A stretch of DNA of 28,392 nucleotides from Spirogloea muscicola (GCA_009602725.1 WELB01000045.1:342747-371138), one strand, 5' to 3'. Positions 1 through 9,650 are shown, numbered from the stretch's first letter. Translations and numbers: made by a program. The notes: generated by a model not told the origin, from the letters alone.

Positions 1-830
1 GACGCCGCCGCCGTCGCCGCCGCCGCCGCCGCCGCCGCCACCGCCGTTGCTGATGCAGCCGCCATTGCCGCCAACTCCACCACCATCGCCACCTCCATTG
101 CCGCCGTCTCCGTCACGATCGCCACCGCCAACGCCGCCATCACCGTCACCATCGCCGCCGCCACTGCCAATCCCGCCACCTGCCCCACTGTCGCCACTTC
201 CAATGCTGCCATATCCGCCCCCATCACCACCGCCGACGCTACCATCTCTGCCATCGCCGACGCCGTCGCTGCAGCCGCTGCAGCCGCCACCACGATCTCC
301 GCCATCACCAACGCCGCCGCCCCAGCCGCCGCCGTTGCTGCCACCGCCAACGCCGCCGCCGCAGCTGCCAGTCCTATTGCCGCTGCCACCGCTTACGCCG
401 CCATTTCCATCACCGTCAATGCCGCCCCTCCCACTGGCACCGCCATCTTCAACGCCGCCATCTCCACCACCGCCAATGCCGCCGTTTCCATTGACACCTC
501 CGCTTCCATCAACGCCCCCGCCCTTGCAGCCCCCTCCGCAGCCGCTGCCGCATTTGTCGCCGTCGCCCCCAATCTTGGCATCGCCGCCATTGCCACTGCC
601 ACTGCCACTGCCACTGCCACTGCCCTCGCCACCACCACTGCTGCCAATCCCGCCGCCGCCATTGCCAGCCCTTCCCCAGCCGACAACGCCGCCAGCAGGC
701 CCCCAGCAAATGCCACCGGCAGGCCTCCCGACACCCCCATTGTCCTTCCCGCCGCTGCCGCCCTCGCCGCCGCTGCAGCTCCTGTTACCGTCACCTCCAC
801 CAGCGGGCTGCTTCAATGGCCAAGCCAAGC
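1..830. repeat. Degenerate GCC/GCN trinucleotide tract
   Basis: Almost every third base repeats the GCC/ACC/ATTGCC pattern for over 800 bases. A hexanucleotide GCCACT run lies at about 592-622 and reads as Leu-Pro repeats in frame 2. The period of 3 keeps several frames open on both strands, so frame length is not evidence of coding here. Confidence 0.8.
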
Positions 831-1280
831 TGCGTGCCAATGGTAAGCGCCTCTCCTTCATTGTTTACACCCTGCAGTCGACAGTTAAACTGACTGCTAC
901 TTCCTTGTCCATGGTTTCTGGTCCTTTCCTTCCATCCTTTTACAGCCCCCGCCCCCTTTGGAAGACCCAATTCCTTACTATCAGCGCTGTGGCTATTCTC
1001 CGCAGGTGCTGACAAGTTGCTTCATTGCCCAATGTCAATGGCTATTGCAGGCGGCCTCCGTGGTTTGGGCGTGGGCCGCCAGGATTCCGGCACTGGTCAC
1101 CACCCGCCAGGCACCGGTCACCACCCAGCGTGCATTGGTCACCATCCGCCTGGCAATGGCCATCACCCGCCTGGCAATGGCCACCACCCACCCGGCGTTG
1201 GCGACCACTCGCCTGAGATTGGGGGCAACACGCAACACGGCAACACGCATTGGCAACACGCCACACGCAATCGCAACTAG
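2..1280 (+). CDS. Proline-rich (HRGP-like) protein with His-rich C-terminal repeats, 5' partial
   Basis: The gene was not recognised by name. From base 2 the frame is open and rich in SPPP, SPSP, TPPP and LPLP motifs, as in hydroxyproline-rich cell-wall proteins of green algae. It has no start in the window. At 842 a good donor (GTAAGC) follows ...CFNGQAKLRAN; an acceptor at 1003-1005 opens a second exon, 1006-1280, with matching phase (1 nt + 2 nt). This gives ...RANG-ADKLLHCP, then six 7-residue repeats of the type GNGHHPP, a short Gly/His/Asn tail and a TAA/TAG-class stop at 1278-1280. Extracellular cell-wall or matrix location is inferred only from composition. Caution: the first 840 bases are degenerate GCC-type trinucleotides and stay open in other frames too (Ala/Thr-rich in frame 1, Ala/Val-rich on the other strand). 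The splice join to a repeat-bearing exon is the main argument for this frame. Confidence 0.5.
1089..1214 (+). repeat. Six tandem 21-nt units encoding GxGHHPP
   Basis: Units start at 1089, 1110, 1131, 1152, 1173 and 1194, each 21 nt, diverging mostly at the second residue (Thr, Thr, Ile, Asn, Asn, Val). The consensus is GGCAATGGCCACCACCCGCCT (given here as the unit only). The repeats are in frame with the proposed second exon of the proline-rich gene. Paired His and Pro suggest metal binding or a structural linker, which is inference. Confidence 0.9.
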
Positions 1281-2176
1281 CAATGCGACGCATCACTACT
1301 TTTGCTGCAGTTGGACTACACGCCATGCCGCTCCTTTGACACCTGCAATGCGTTCCCACTGCCCAGTCTCTATTATCTCAGTAGATATATGTCAGTGGGC
1401 CACGCAGGGGTCCAACAAATTTGGCATCGACTTTGAAAAGATTGGCGGTGTAAGGGCATTGTCTGCTTCTACAGAAGTGTTTGTCCTCGGACAAGGCTAC
1501 GAGTTGTGGAGTTCAGGAAAGAGAAACACTAATTGTTTACAGTGTGAACGGAAAAGCGCCTTCCAACCTTATTAGCGTTCCAACATAGAGAGGTCTAGTC
1601 TCATTGTCTCGTGCAGCCTTGTGCATACGGCTGCAAAGCAGCATGTGAGATGCATCATCCTCCTTGTCTTGTGCGCATCATGAAAGTAAGGCAAATGCAA
1701 TGGTCATCAAGAGACCTAACTACATCTGGTGGCTTCCCTTGGTGATAGCAATGTCGGACCTCACGTCCAGAATGTGTTAGGCCTTGGTCACACTGGAGAA
1801 AACCAATGCTGTTGGCGTCGCAATTTAAGGATGAGTGTCGACAATACCTGCTTGTATGACCGACCACAGGGCACCGAGCCTCCACTGTGTGATCCTGATG
1901 ACAACCCTGATGCAGCCTGGTGAGGTTGCAATGTACTATGTGCTCGTGACTCACGACTGCTCCTGCTTCATTGTCATGCCTAGGGATCTTGATGCTTTTC
2001 CTTGCGAGCTGCTTAGGCGTAAAGTACTGGAAGTACTCGGTCTTCCTGCTCAATGCTCTTCCTTCAACTCGGGATAAACTCAGATACTAATCACAGACAA
2101 GACAATCTGGGAGTCAGGATAACTGCTACTTGAGAGGTACTTGTCTTAGCGCTTTTCGGACCCCTTGGACCTTGTC
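1281..2176. other. No gene recognised
   Basis: After the stop at 1280 the sequence has ordinary mixed composition. Short open frames on both strands show no family resemblance and no coherent set of splice sites. It may be the 3' untranslated region of the proline-rich gene followed by intergenic DNA. Confidence 0.5.
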
Positions 2177-2268
2177 CACTGTTTTCGGGCTGGCTTTTCA
2201 CGCCTCCCTCTCTTTTCATGTGCACTGTTTTCGGGCTGGCTTTTCACGTCTCCCTCTCATTTCATGTG
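2177..2268. repeat. 46-bp tandem duplication containing the GGGCTGGCTTTTCAC core
   Basis: 2177-2222 and 2223-2268 are adjacent 46-bp copies differing at two positions. Each contains TTTTCGGGCTGGCTTTTCAC, the core of a motif found again near 6466, 6600 and 19072. The unit is part of a larger low-copy dispersed repeat. Confidence 0.95.
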
Positions 2269-2376
2269 CACCGCGCTCCTTTCTTCCCCGTTGTACTACA
2301 CAATCAATCCAGGATTCTTCTGTATGCACTCCCTTGCATTCACAGCCGCCCCTTATGATCAGACTTGTTCTCATTT

Positions 2377-2515
2377 GAGATGGCCTCTCACAGCCACTGC
2401 CTTACCTTGGAAAGGCTGTCTCTTTCTTGATATCAGCAGCTGCATTTTTCTCCCCATAGCCCCTGCTCGATATCTCTTTGTTCTTCTTACACATTGTACT
2501 GGCTTGCTTTGGCCT
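2377..2515. repeat. Dispersed repeat, divergent copy (R1/R3 segments)
   Basis: The stretch at 2377-2405 (GGCCTCTCACAGCCAC) matches 6470-6490, and 2474-2515 (TTCTTCTT...TTGCTTTGGCCT) matches 6693-6732. Order and spacing are similar in the two places, so both look like copies of one composite element. Confidence 0.75.
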
Positions 2516-2534
2516 GCCTCTCACTGCATGCGCA

Positions 2535-2683
2535 CCACACGACTTGTCAATTGCCCTCCGGTTTTCGGGCATCAGTCAGCAACCTCTACTTGCTGACTCG
2601 TAGTTACTGAGCGGGTCAGCTTAGCAGCAGGTGACGTACATCTGCCAATGTGCTTGCCTTCGTACTTGGCCACTCAGGCCCTT
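2535..2683 (+). repeat. Dispersed repeat R2, copy A
   Basis: About 150 bp, shared with 3314-3463 at roughly 80-85% identity by eye. The most conserved block is CTGACTCGT(A/G)GTTACTGAGCGGGTC, followed by TTAGC(A/G)GCAGGTGA(C/T)GTACATC and CCACTCAGGCCCT. It has no coding frame. Termini are approximate. Confidence 0.85.
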
Positions 2684-2990
2684 AGGAGAGAATGCGGCTG
2701 CTGAAGTCAAAGAGCTGCTGTAAAAAGAAGAATGTGCTCGCCCATAGAGAGCCGCTGTAAAAGCATACAAAGGGTGTTCGAAGCTATATTAACATCCATG
2801 ACTTGCACGCTGGGACGGAACGGACGGGCCGTGGGGTACGTGTCGCGCGGTGTATGGAGCGCCAGGGGTCACTATCCTGCCAAGTCGAGGCCAACTCGAG
2901 GCCAATTCGCGTCCATCCGTCCCTCCCGGTGTGAATGGGCCCTCGGTACACACTCCATTCCGGCTCTCGCGAGCTCTCGGCGGCGCTCCA

Positions 2991-3730
2991 ATGTGCGCCG
3001 CCGCCGCCGCCGGGCGGCGGCCCGTGGCCGCGGCGCTGGACCGCAAGCTCCGCGCAGCGCTGGCGCCCGCGCGGCTGGCCATCTCCGACGACTCCCACCT
3101 GCACGCCGGCCACAGCGGCAACCCCTCCGGCGCCCCGGACGCCGAGTCCCACTTCCGGTGAGTGAGCCCCGCTCGCTGCCGTGCGCCTCCCCTCCTGTGC
3201 TGCCTCGCTACTCCTTACCCACCTCACGAAGGCGCCGGGCACGGCCACCCTCAGCTACACGTATGTCGGCTCGTCCCCTCACCCCTGAAAGCTGGTCGAG
3301 CCTTAGCCGGTGGCACAAGGGCTTGCCAATTGCCGTCCGCTATGTGGGCATCAGTTAGCGGCCTCTATGTGCTGACTCGTGGTTACTGAGCGGGTCGGCT
3401 TAGCGGCAGGTGATGTACATCCGTCAATGTGCTAACACTTGTACTTAGCCACTCAGGCCCTCCATCGCTCAGTACACACTCCCTTTCTTCCACTGCTTTG
3501 CCTTCGCTCTCTCTTCTCGCTGGCGGGCACTTTGAGGACGGCCGTGCTAATGCCATGCTGCGACCGCCTCGGGTTCGCATCACAGGATTGAGATCGTCTC
3601 GTTGGCTTTCGAAGGCAAGGCTCTCGTTGCTCGTCACCGCATGGTGTACGGCGTCCTTGCGGACGAGCTTAGATCAAGCGTTCATGCCCTGTCACTAAAG
3701 CTCCACACGCCAAGCGAAGTTAGTCAATAG
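2991..3730 (+). CDS. BOLA: BolA family protein (complete, 2 exons)
   Basis: BolA proteins pair with monothiol glutaredoxins through a bridging [2Fe-2S] cluster and act in Fe-S trafficking and redox regulation. Exons are 2991-3157 and 3586-3730 (GTGAGT donor, CACAG acceptor, phase 2), giving 103 aa, the usual family length. Visible motifs are SHLHAGHSGNP at residues 35-45, AESHFR before the splice, IEIVSLAFEGK after it, and VHALSLKLHTP at 88-98 with the conserved C-terminal His89. The ATG at 2991 directly precedes the domain. The frame is open upstream, so an N-terminal extension is possible, but no clear transit peptide is seen and the compartment (cytosol, plastid or mitochondrion) stays open. 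The 428-bp intron carries a dispersed repeat copy at 3314-3463. A GCC run at about 3000 encodes the Ala stretch at residues 3-7. Confidence 0.95.
3314..3463 (+). repeat. Dispersed repeat R2, copy B, inside the BolA intron
   Basis: Homologous over its length to 2535-2683. It lies wholly within the BolA intron (3158-3585), in the same orientation as the gene. The following 60 bp (TTCTTCCACTGCTTTGCCTTCG...) resemble segments of the element near 6440-6470, suggesting the intron holds more of the composite element than this block. Confidence 0.85.
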
Positions 3731-5040
3731 TCTTTCAACTCAGGATCCAAGCAAAGTGGTACAAAGATGTTTTGCACCAGAGCTCATGTTAGCTCAAGTT
3801 AGGTTGGTTATTATTTTTGAAGCCATATGGTCAGACCTGCTAGTGAAAGCTCATGCCAGCTGATACTTCCTATGATCCTGACTCTAGACAGCAAGCTATC
3901 CACTCTGCGGGATGCTGGACAAATCATTCTTTTACGGTGGCAGAAGCACAGATGTAATTACTCATCCAGAGACGAACCCTTTCAAGTCTGCCTGGCATTC
4001 CCAGTGAATAACACAAGAACGCAGACAATTTGGCTATGCAGACACAAGTCCAATCCACAGATTTGGATATTCACGGACTTGTCCGTGTCGCATATACACC
4101 ACGAGACCTAAGCTGAGAGTCACATCTAAAAGTCAAGAGCCACATGTTCTAGATCTTGCTTGTGAGTTTTGACCCCACTCATTGTCCTTGTGTGCAAATG
4201 CCCAGAATCAAGAAAGCCTGAAGCTGCAGATTACCATGCTTTCTGGTGCCACTTTAGTGACGGCCCAATGCCCTGCACTACCGACGGCACTGTGTGGGGC
4301 TGGCAATCCAGCCATCCAAGTAGCAGCCCTTCTGACAACAGCTTTTGTCGAGGCCGTCATATGAATGACTGTATGTGGAGTTGTACCACGCACTCTGCTC
4401 TCTCCTAAGTGTCACTGCCACTATCTCCACTTCGCACCTATTGCAAACGCAAGAAATGAAAACAACTACACCTTATTATTCTGGACATCTTCTGGTTTCC
4501 AGCTTATATCAGTCATCCTGCACTAAGAATGCACTAGCTGCAGAACGAATCTAAGAACCACAGTGATTGGCGCAACAAGAGGTACATCGACGCTGAAAGC
4601 AAGCGTCAGTGTTGACACTATGGTCTTCCTTCACAATTATAATAGGGTTGGCAATCTCTCACCTTGGCAAGTGTGAAGTAAGGCTTGGTACAGACTGCCT
4701 GACTTCTGGCAGAAGGGACCTGGAACTCCGTGGCGTTAGGCAAGTGCTCGGATACAGCATAGGATCCTGACTCCAGAATGCAGGAACAGTCATGAAGACT
4801 CAATGTCAGCAGCTAATATAGCATCTATTACCATCTACCCCGTGACCTACACAGGCCTCAGCACCTTTATTGTGGGCTTAAGGAGTAGCTCCTGCGTGAG
4901 CTCGCAGCTGCCTCTCACTTGCAACAAAGCAATGTGCAGCCACCCCAACCCCCAACTGAAGGTAGCCTCCTTGCCAAAGCAACCGTGCAAACTTCTGAGC
5001 CTAGCCATGTGATTTGCAACACTGTCCAAGCCACTGCAGG
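3731..5040. other. Convergent intergenic region, no gene recognised
   Basis: This lies between the stops of BolA (+) and the TPR gene (-). Open frames here are under 100 codons, unrelated to any family I know, and lack consistent splice phase. It probably holds the two 3' untranslated regions. Confidence 0.5.
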
Positions 5041-5798
5041 CTAAAATTGCCTTGTCATGCCGGCAGAGGCTTCACCTGTCTCGTCCACGTCTGCCGCAGC
5101 TGCGCCGTGGCTAAGGAAGGACCTATTCCGGGACTCCTTATCCATGCGCTCCGCCTCTGTAAGCCCTTTCATATATATCTGGTTGTCCTGCTGCAGCTTC
5201 AAGCCCTTGCGATAAGCTGCTGCACTTTCACCGTACCTGTTAGGAACATCATAATTCACGACACGCATGATTATCGGTTGTACGCGGATAGCTCCTTGCT
5301 GCAATGCCGTATAGCTGGTGAGCACTTCAGGCAAAGTGTCCAATGCTTGGCAGTGACAGGACTCCATCAGCCTTGGCAAGCTACCAGCTGCTAGGATCAC
5401 CGTCTCGCTCGGCCACAAACATTGGCTGGACTTAGCTGACTTCGACACAGAGAGGGGAGACGACCACAATGTGAGTTCCCATCAAGAGGTCCACGAAGCC
5501 GAAGATCCGAACAAGGCTTGCAAAAGTCGCACCTTTCGAGCGCAAAGAGCGCGGTGGCCAGGCGGCCGAAGCCCTTGACGTACGAGGGCGCGATCTGGAT
5601 GCAGCGCTGGGCGTCGGCGACGGCGTCCTTGTACTGCGCGAGCTGGAAGTGCGCGGCGGAGCGGTTGCTGTACAGGATGTGGCTGTTGGGCACGAGCTCC
5701 AGGGCGCGCGAGTAGTGCTCCAGCGCCTTGCGGCCGTCGCCGCGCGCCAGCGCGATGTTGCCCCGCTCCTTGAGCGCCTGCGCCCGCTCCACGTTCAT
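5041..5798 (-). CDS. Small TPR protein with HOP/STI1-type carboxylate clamp (complete, 2 exons)
   Basis: A three-repeat tetratricopeptide protein of 153 aa, likely a cytosolic co-chaperone that grips the EEVD tail of HSP70 or HSP90. Exons are 5533-5798 and 5041-5236 (phase 2; donor AG|GTGCGA, acceptor AACAG). Repeat 1 (about 5-38) has KERGN and YSRALEL; repeat 2 (about 39-72) has YSNRSAAH; repeat 3 (about 73-106) has VKGFGR and AAYRKGL. The five clamp residues of HOP TPR1 are all present with the same spacing: K10, N14, N45, K75, R79. A short Glu/Arg/Asp-rich tail follows. ATG 5798 fits the start of helix 1; upstream the frame is open but only GTG could start it. A CGG tract (5908-5949) lies just upstream. 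The specific orthologue (a lone TPR protein or a truncated STI1 relative) cannot be told. Confidence 0.9.
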
Positions 5799-5907
5799 GG
5801 GGCGCCGCGCATGTCTCGGGCCAGGGGCAGGGGGGCCTCCCCGGGCCCCCGGCTCCTCGTCGCCGCCGCCGGGCACCACCAGCGCAGGGCGGCGGCGGTG
5901 GCGACTG

Positions 5908-5909
5908 CT

Positions 5910-5949
<40 letters not shown>
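5908..5949. repeat. (CGG)n tract 5' of the TPR gene
   Basis: Some 14 perfect GGC units, read as GCC on the sense strand of the TPR gene. It sits about 110 bases upstream of the ATG, so probably in the 5' untranslated region or core promoter. Confidence 0.9.
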
Positions 5950-7019
5950 AAGATGGCCCGAAAGCGACGCTGCGGCGGCGGTGTGCACGGAAAAGCAGCT
6001 CTGCGGGAGAAGGGGAAACTTGAACGCGTCTGCTCACAACTGAAGAGAGCTCTAATTTACGAAGTGGAGGCACTTCCAGAACAGGGCGATGGCCACTCTA
6101 CTGGCCTCATTGGCCAGCCCAGGAATGAAGAATGAACAGGAAGAAATGTAGACTCTTCCGCTGGGGTGCTCAAATGTTGTCAGAAATGGGAGGAGGGAGG
6201 GCGGAGCGGGCCCCGGCCTAAGGGAGGGGGGCGGACAGGCGTCAGAGCGGCCGGCGGGGAGGGAGGGAGCGCCCGGCCAGCGCCCCCCCCCCCAGCACGC
6301 GGCGGGGGGCTACTCGTCAAGTCGCAGCGGGTCGACAGACCGTTGTTTGAACGCACCCCATGCCCGGCCCGCGCAGCGCCGCTCCTGCCGGCCGGGCCCA
6401 CTGCACCTCGTTCGGCCACCCGTGGGCTGCTGTCCTTGTTCTCTTGTTCTGCCTTCGCTTCTCTTCTGGGCTGGCCTCTCACAGCCACCGCCCTCTCCTG
6501 GAAGCGCCCCTTCTCTTCAGTAGAAGAAGTGGCACTCCCAATGGCTTTGTTTTCTTAGCGCTTCCTCTGGCCCCCTTCTCGTACTTTGTTCATTCTTTTT
6601 TGGGCTGGCTTTTCCAGCCCCTATCCTCAATGGGCGAGCCCTCCTTCAATGGGGGCAAGGGCTCTTCTGGCGTTAGCCCCGGCACAAGTCTCCTCTGTTC
6701 TTCTTCCACTGTGCATTGGCTTGCTTTGGCCTTATAATTGCAAGCGGCGCCCCGGGTTCGCACTTATTGTAGTAAAATAAATTCGCCTCCGAAACTCCGT
6801 GCGGCGGGGCCCGCCTTCGGACTCCGGGGCGGTGACGCTGCCAGCCCGCCCCCGCATCCGCCGCGCCGCCGCCGCCGATTGGCGGCTGTACTCGGTGGAG
6901 GCATTGCGCTCCCCATGGCCGCGGCCACCACCTGCCGCACGAGCGCCCACCTACAGGGCGAACCCCCTGCTACAACCGGATTGTCTGCTTCAGCGGTGAG
7001 GCTTTGGACTAATGGCTTG
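5950..7019. other. GC-rich and repeat-derived region, no firm gene
   Basis: 6170-6360 is purine-rich then C/G-rich low complexity, with a C homopolymer near 6290. 6440-6735 holds copies of the dispersed repeat. 6780-6960 is a GC island in which an ATG at 6914 (context CCCATGGCC) starts a frame MAAATTCRTSAHLQG... that reaches a GTGAGG donor near 6995. It could be a first exon on +, but no continuation was found, and the following DNA is the 3' end of the UBE3D-like gene on the other strand. Confidence 0.45.
6440..6735. repeat. Dispersed composite repeat copy
   Basis: GGGCTGGCCTCTCACAGCCACCGCC at 6467-6491, GGGCTGGCTTTTCCAGCCCC at 6602-6621 and TTCTTCTTCCACTG...TTGCTTTGGCCT at 6698-6732 all have counterparts at 2186-2515, and the first two also near 19072. 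GGCTGG...CAGCC is a small inverted repeat within the core. No transposase or reverse transcriptase frame is visible, so this looks like a non-autonomous element. Confidence 0.75.
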
Positions 7020-9320
7020 TCATTGCAATGACTCTTGTCCCGACCCATACTCAAGGAAGGAGATAGTGAAGTCTCCAATGCGACGGCACGACAGCGGCAA
7101 CTCCTCACTGTGGGCTTTGAGGCACTCCGAGATCTCAATAGAGTCTTCAGCCATAATGATGATGTCTTCAGCCTGGCATTTGGCCGCCCAGTCCTCAACG
7201 GACCTGCAATTTTCCCCAACAACACGAAGTCTCCACATGAGAATCTCTGGCCAAGTTTAGAGGTATGAAGTGCATAAAGTGCATGTATGTGAAACAAACT
7301 TGAAGGATAGTACGAGCATCATTGGAGGTCAAGGCAGTCAGTTCATCCACAGACAGTTTTGCAGATGAGATCTTTGAATCCACAAGCTCGTTGCGCATAC
7401 TTTTCGGTCCAACTCACCTCATCTCTAAGGCTGTCATCCTGCTGCAATCCTTAAACATGACTTTTGCAGCGGCTCGCAAAGCGTTTGGTAAGTCAGTTCC
7501 TGAAGATGGTGTCGTTGTACAAGCAATGTCAAGCAAAAGATCACACTGCAGCCTCCTTCGAATAGTAAGGTGCACGCATACCAAGCGCCTATTTAATCAA
7601 GTGCCTCGTCTGTTGCCCATGGCTATCATGGTTTCACATATTTACAACTTTGCAGGCAAAATCGAGGTGCTAGATGTGCTGAAGCTGCAGTGAATTGGCT
7701 CTCAAGAGCTGGAGTTGCAACCGACTGTTATCTCTTACTTGCTCGTGCTTCTGGGCATTGTTGTTCTCCTGAGTATTGGAGAAGCTGACCCCAAGCTTTC
7801 CTGGTCACTTTGCTAATGAGAACAACTTGGAGAAGTGCTGTCCCTGTCTGAAGTCCCCTTATCACAAAGTGGTTACCCAGATCATCATCTGCGGCAGCCA
7901 CCAACTCTGAAGCTAGCACAGTCTCTGTAGTGCAGGACCTGCAGCCATGTACGTGGACTTAGCGTCACAGAGAGCTTCATTGAGATAGGAATGTGACTCA
8001 TGCGATTGATTCTCAGTAGGTGCTGACGAAGGAAACAGCAAAGCCACCACACATAGCCCACCACAAAAAGATGTCAAGGAGAAGGCTCACTTGAGAGGGT
8101 CTTGGGAGCTAGAAAATCCCTCCTCCACCTGACTCAAAAGGCGATGATGGACAAGGTGGACGCCTTCTCTGAGCTCTGCCATTGGCTGCCAGAAGCCTAT
8201 GGGTGTCGAGCACTCGCACAAGATGACTTGCAATGTCCGACTTTCTGGAGGGAATACCTCTTTGCTTTCCATTGCCTTTGCCAGCAACTCTACGCGTTGC
8301 TCATCTGCAAAGCAAGGTATGCTCTTGCAGCAATGGCTTGCTAGCCCCTGGCTTTGCTCCTCAACAGTGCTGCTTAACTGTTGCTCATGAGTCCTGCCAG
8401 AAAGCGACCATTTTTGATCCTGACCTGAAGCAGCTTGCACGCAAGCATCTGATAGACCACGACCTTGCACACCGTCTGTTTTTTCTTTGTACTCGTCGGG
8501 AGTTTGTGTAGCACCATGACCAATTTGTCGCCTGTGGAGCTTGCTGCTGAGGTCATTGATGTGGATAAGGCAGGAAGTCCTTCCTATCAAGCACGTGCCC
8601 TGGCTAGGAACAAAGCGTGCTCGTGCACGCTGCACCTGGGCGTGAGCCCGAGCCCCTCTACCACAGCAGCCGCCACAGTACCAATTGTCGGCTAGCTCCA
8701 TCCACTCTGCAGATGGCAACTCTACGCATTTCCTGCAATACACATCCAGCTTTCAAGCCCTGTTATTTAATGTGGCTTGAAGTGAAGTGATGTCGTTCCA
8801 GCACTTTGCTGAACTCTGCAGAGTATGACAGCTTGAGAGAGCTTCTGATACTTATTTGGTCGAATATAGCATCTCTGGATGAGCGAAGTACCTAATTGGA
8901 GCCTCGAGTATGGGTTGCTTGCACTGCTTGCAGAAGAAGGAGACACGGTCCTGCGCAAGTAAAGCCCGAGCAACTGCAGCCAGGACCAGCACGACATGCT
9001 TCATCACCGAATCAGCAGTCAGCGTTGCCTGCATGGCAATTGAGACGTATTGACACAGGCAATACTGAATGACAAACGTCTGGACGTAGTGAATGCTCAC
9101 TGTTCAGAGATCCGGCCTTAAAACAGGGTTGTGTTGACCTCAGACAAGGAAGGTGAAGGCCTTCACCGGCCTCAGCTGGCGGAATGCTGGTAGGACGCTG
9201 GCGGTCACCCCGAGCTTGGAACTGCAGCTTGACCGCCAGATGGTCCTCCTTCAGCGCGGAGGAGAAGAGCAGGTCGTCCTCGACCTCGAGGCCCTCTGGC
9301 AGCTGGATGAGGAGCTTGCA
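7020..9320 (-). CDS. UBE3D: UBE3D-like E3 ubiquitin ligase, HECT_2 family (5' end unresolved)
   Basis: UBE3D-type proteins bind an E2 and ligate ubiquitin. Pieces follow the family order. About 9320-9209 has LEVEDDLLFSSALKEDHLAVKL, split here as LEVEDDLLF and ALKEDHLAVKL. 8892-8950 has FFCKQCKQPIL. 8732 to about 8545 has ELPSAEWMELADNW, then GTCLIGRTSCLIHINDL. About 7930-7827 has VLASELVAAADD and HFVIRGLQ. About 7560-7418 has ALRAAAKVMFKDCS. 7203-7020 has EISECLKAHSEELPL and CRRIGDFTISFLEYG, then TGA. The joins 8892/8732 and 7418/7203 match in phase (2+1). The CxxC and W-ELADNW signature are the zinc-like and C-x-C-region hallmarks of the family. Boundaries between 8545 and 7930 and at 7560-7830 are not settled. 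No ATG lies upstream on this strand before SEC23; the N at 9573 is in the expected N-terminal region and probably hides it. Confidence 0.78.
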
Positions 9321-9572
9321 GGCGCGCTCCTCGCAGCTGCCACTGCACCCGTCGGCGTCGGCTCAGCCGCGTGCCGCGGCCACGAAGCTTGCCAGTGTGG
9401 GCCTGATGGTGCGGCGGGCCTCGAGCGAGTCAGCCCAGGCGAGCCGCGCGTCCACCTGATCGTCCACTCGCACTCGACACAGTCGCGGCCGCCGCGGCGG
9501 GCGCGCCGGGCCCGGCCGTCCCAGCCGTCGAAGAAGCGGCCGCAGTCGCTGACGCCGCCGCCGCAGCCGCCA

Positions 9573-9573
9573 N
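9573..9573. other. Assembly gap (single N) in a GCC-rich tract
   Basis: The N sits in CGCAGCCGCCANCCGCCGCG, low-complexity sequence 5' of the UBE3D-like gene. The missing length is unknown, so the true start of that gene may be lost here. Confidence 0.9.
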
Positions 9574-9650
9574 CCGCCGCGACGGCCGCCGCGCCAGCCG
9601 CCGCGAGTGGCGGCGGAGCCCCCGCGGGCGAAGGGCAGAGCCCTTCTGCT

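Noticed and set aside
393-800. Long Ala/Val-rich frame on the minus strand in the proline-rich region
   Set aside because: It is a by-product of the period-3 GCC composition. It has no splice join or domain, while the + frame 2 joins to a repeat-bearing exon.
958-1575. 205-codon + frame overlapping the 21-nt repeat array
   Set aside because: It reads the repeats as LVTTRLAMA-type units and starts in what looks like an intron (843-1005). The frame joined by the 842/1006 splice is better supported.
1655-2053. 132-codon minus-strand frame
   Set aside because: Composition is unlike a conserved protein, no family was recognised, and it has no partner exons.
5482-5988. Pro-rich minus-strand frame overlapping TPR exon 1
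   Set aside because: It is an alternative frame of the GC-rich TPR coding sequence; the TPR frame has all conserved residues.
6750-6780. GGGTTCGCAC as a pol III B box
   Set aside because: Similar GGGTTCGCAT occurs at the end of the BolA intron, but no A box at suitable distance was found in either place.
6764-7297. 177-codon minus-strand frame at the UBE3D 3' end
   Set aside because: It overlaps the frame ending ...DFTISFLEYG, which matches the UBE3D C-terminus; the other frame has no similarity.
7198-7418. An 18-nt intron in the UBE3D-like gene (7418 to about 7400) followed by a NELVDSKISSAKLS exon
   Set aside because: 18 nt is too short for normal splicing. Using the acceptor at 7204-7206 instead joins KVMFKDCS...LEM to RSVEDWAAKC in phase.
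8220-8320. ELLAKAMESKEVFPPESRTLQ as the UBE3D C-terminus
   Set aside because: It resembles the family's last helix, but a better C-terminus (CLKAHSEELPLSCRRIGDF) lies downstream after further conserved blocks. Its coding status remains open.
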